Source: Mannheimia granulomatis (GTDB taxonomy: Bacteria; Pseudomonadota; Gammaproteobacteria; Enterobacterales; Pasteurellaceae). From it: a stretch of DNA of 64,000 bases. Below, piece by piece: positions 63,541 to 64,000 of this stretch. A program made the translations under genes and the position numbers. The notes below the pieces were generated by a model. The model made no database searches. It saw only the letters and a list, made by a program, of their open reading frames with translations, and had not been told where the DNA came from. Position 1 is the first letter of the stretch. The number at the start of each line of letters is the position of its first letter. The stretch is taken from NCBI RefSeq assembly GCF_013377255.1, contig NZ_CP016614.1, positions 1,992,501 to 2,056,500 on the forward strand, given 5' to 3'.

Positions 63541-63594
63541 AAGCGGTCATATTTTTTCGGAGTTTTGCAAAACTCACTAAAAATATGACCGCTT
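63541..63594. terminator. Uptake-sequence hairpin between crp and murB
   Basis: AAGCGGTCATATTTTT and AAAATATGACCGCTT pair over about 14 bp around a 23-nt loop, 20 bp after the crp stop. Probably terminates crp. Confidence 0.75.
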
Positions 63595-63642
63595 GTTTAT
63601 GGTAAACTTCTCCAATCTATCTACCAAAGTCGAATTTAAATT

Positions 63643-64000
63643 ATGAACTACAGTTTAACCCCTTTTCACACTTTCCATTTACCCTCAAAAGCTACTCAGA
63701 TCATTGAATTTAGCAGCGTAGCACAGCTACTAAGCGAATGGCAAAAAGCAGATGCAGCAAAGCAGCCCACTTTAATTCTTGGACAAGGCTCCAATGTCTT
63801 ATTCTTAGAAGATTTTGACGGCGTGGTACTCGTCAATAAACTTAAAGGCATTGCGTATCGGGAAGATGAGCATTTTCACTACCTACACGTTCAAGGTGGC
63901 GAAAACTGGCATGAACTGGTGAAATGGACATTAAACCAAAACATTGCAGGGCTTGAGAACTTAGCCTTAATTCCCGGTGTTGCAGGCTCAGCCCCAATTC
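63643..64000 (+). CDS. murB: UDP-N-acetylenolpyruvoylglucosamine reductase (partial, 3' end outside window)
   Basis: Flavoenzyme completing UDP-MurNAc synthesis. The open frame begins MNYSLTPFHTFHLPSKA and shows the FAD-binding stretch LILGQGSNVLFLEDFDGVVL and GLENLALIPGVAGSAPI, the classic MurB signature. About 119 residues are in the window, uninterrupted to its edge. Confidence 0.95.
   Translation, partial: MNYSLTPFHTFHLPSKATQIIEFSSVAQLLSEWQKADAAKQPTLILGQGSNVLFLEDFDGVVLVNKLKGIAYREDEHFHYLHVQGGENWHELVKWTLNQNIAGLENLALIPGVAGSAPI

Noticed and set aside
1..64000. tRNA, rRNA, prophage or insertion-sequence genes
   Set aside because: I found no cloverleaf-like, rRNA, transposase or integrase sequence on either strand by reading; a dedicated scan could still find a small element.

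Overview
The window is a chromosomal segment of a Pasteurellaceae bacterium of the Mannheimia/Actinobacillus group. Evidence: low-to-moderate GC, many copies of the Apl-type DNA uptake sequence core ACAAGCGGT (often as inverted pairs between genes), and Pasteurellaceae signatures such as a peroxiredoxin-glutaredoxin fusion, napFDAGHBC, a Dat/Ddc pair and a coaBC-dut-slmA block. No rRNA, tRNA, CRISPR array or intact insertion sequence was seen. Layout. 1-9.3 kb is housekeeping: 5' part of ilvC, an orphan pqiA-like gene, yccS, mgsA, thrC, the Prx-Grx fusion divergent from oxyR, fabR and a small DUF4298 gene. 9.4-17.5 kb is one giant trimeric autotransporter adhesin with two YadA-type heads and a 999-bp tandem duplication in its stalk, followed upstream by a decayed di-heme cytochrome c peroxidase gene and a higBA toxin-antitoxin pair. 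19-27 kb returns to core genes: mpl, mlaA, metJ, yhdT-panF, nhaA, an EamA protein, a phosphopantetheinyl transferase, psiE and nudF. 27.2-29.6 kb holds a TbpB-like surface lipoprotein and its Slam-type outer-membrane translocator. 29.8-39.9 kb is a hexuronate locus of two divergent operons, uxuR-uxuA-eamA and SDR-HAD-GH3-GPH permease-uxaC-eda. They share a control region with two UxuR/ExuR-type palindromes and a CRP site. The GH3 enzyme carries a NagZ-type Asp-x-His dyad, which suggests uptake and splitting of an aminosugar-glucuronate disaccharide; this is the best candidate for an undescribed system. 40-52 kb is anaerobic respiration: cpdA, then a torE-torC-torA-torD operon, then napFDAGHBC. 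Perfect FNR boxes stand upstream of both respiratory operons. The tor block is bracketed by a 33-bp direct repeat of the cpdA 3' end, a footprint of insertion. 52.3-56.3 kb has a quinone-oxidoreductase-like gene and the 1,3-diaminopropane genes ddc and dat, with a long structured leader before dat. 56.3-64 kb is rpmG, rpmB, radC, coaBC, three genes wedged between coaBC and dut (two exported or membrane unknowns and a YhcG-type nuclease), then dut, slmA, yheU, crp and the 5' part of murB. How the genes work together: CRP and CpdA (cAMP turnover) are both encoded here and a CRP site lies before the uronate operon. NapC and the pentaheme TorC receive quinol electrons for periplasmic nitrate and N-/S-oxide reduction. 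Slam exports the neighbouring lipoprotein. OxyR probably governs the divergent peroxiredoxin. All functions are assigned from sequence reading alone; no database search was run.
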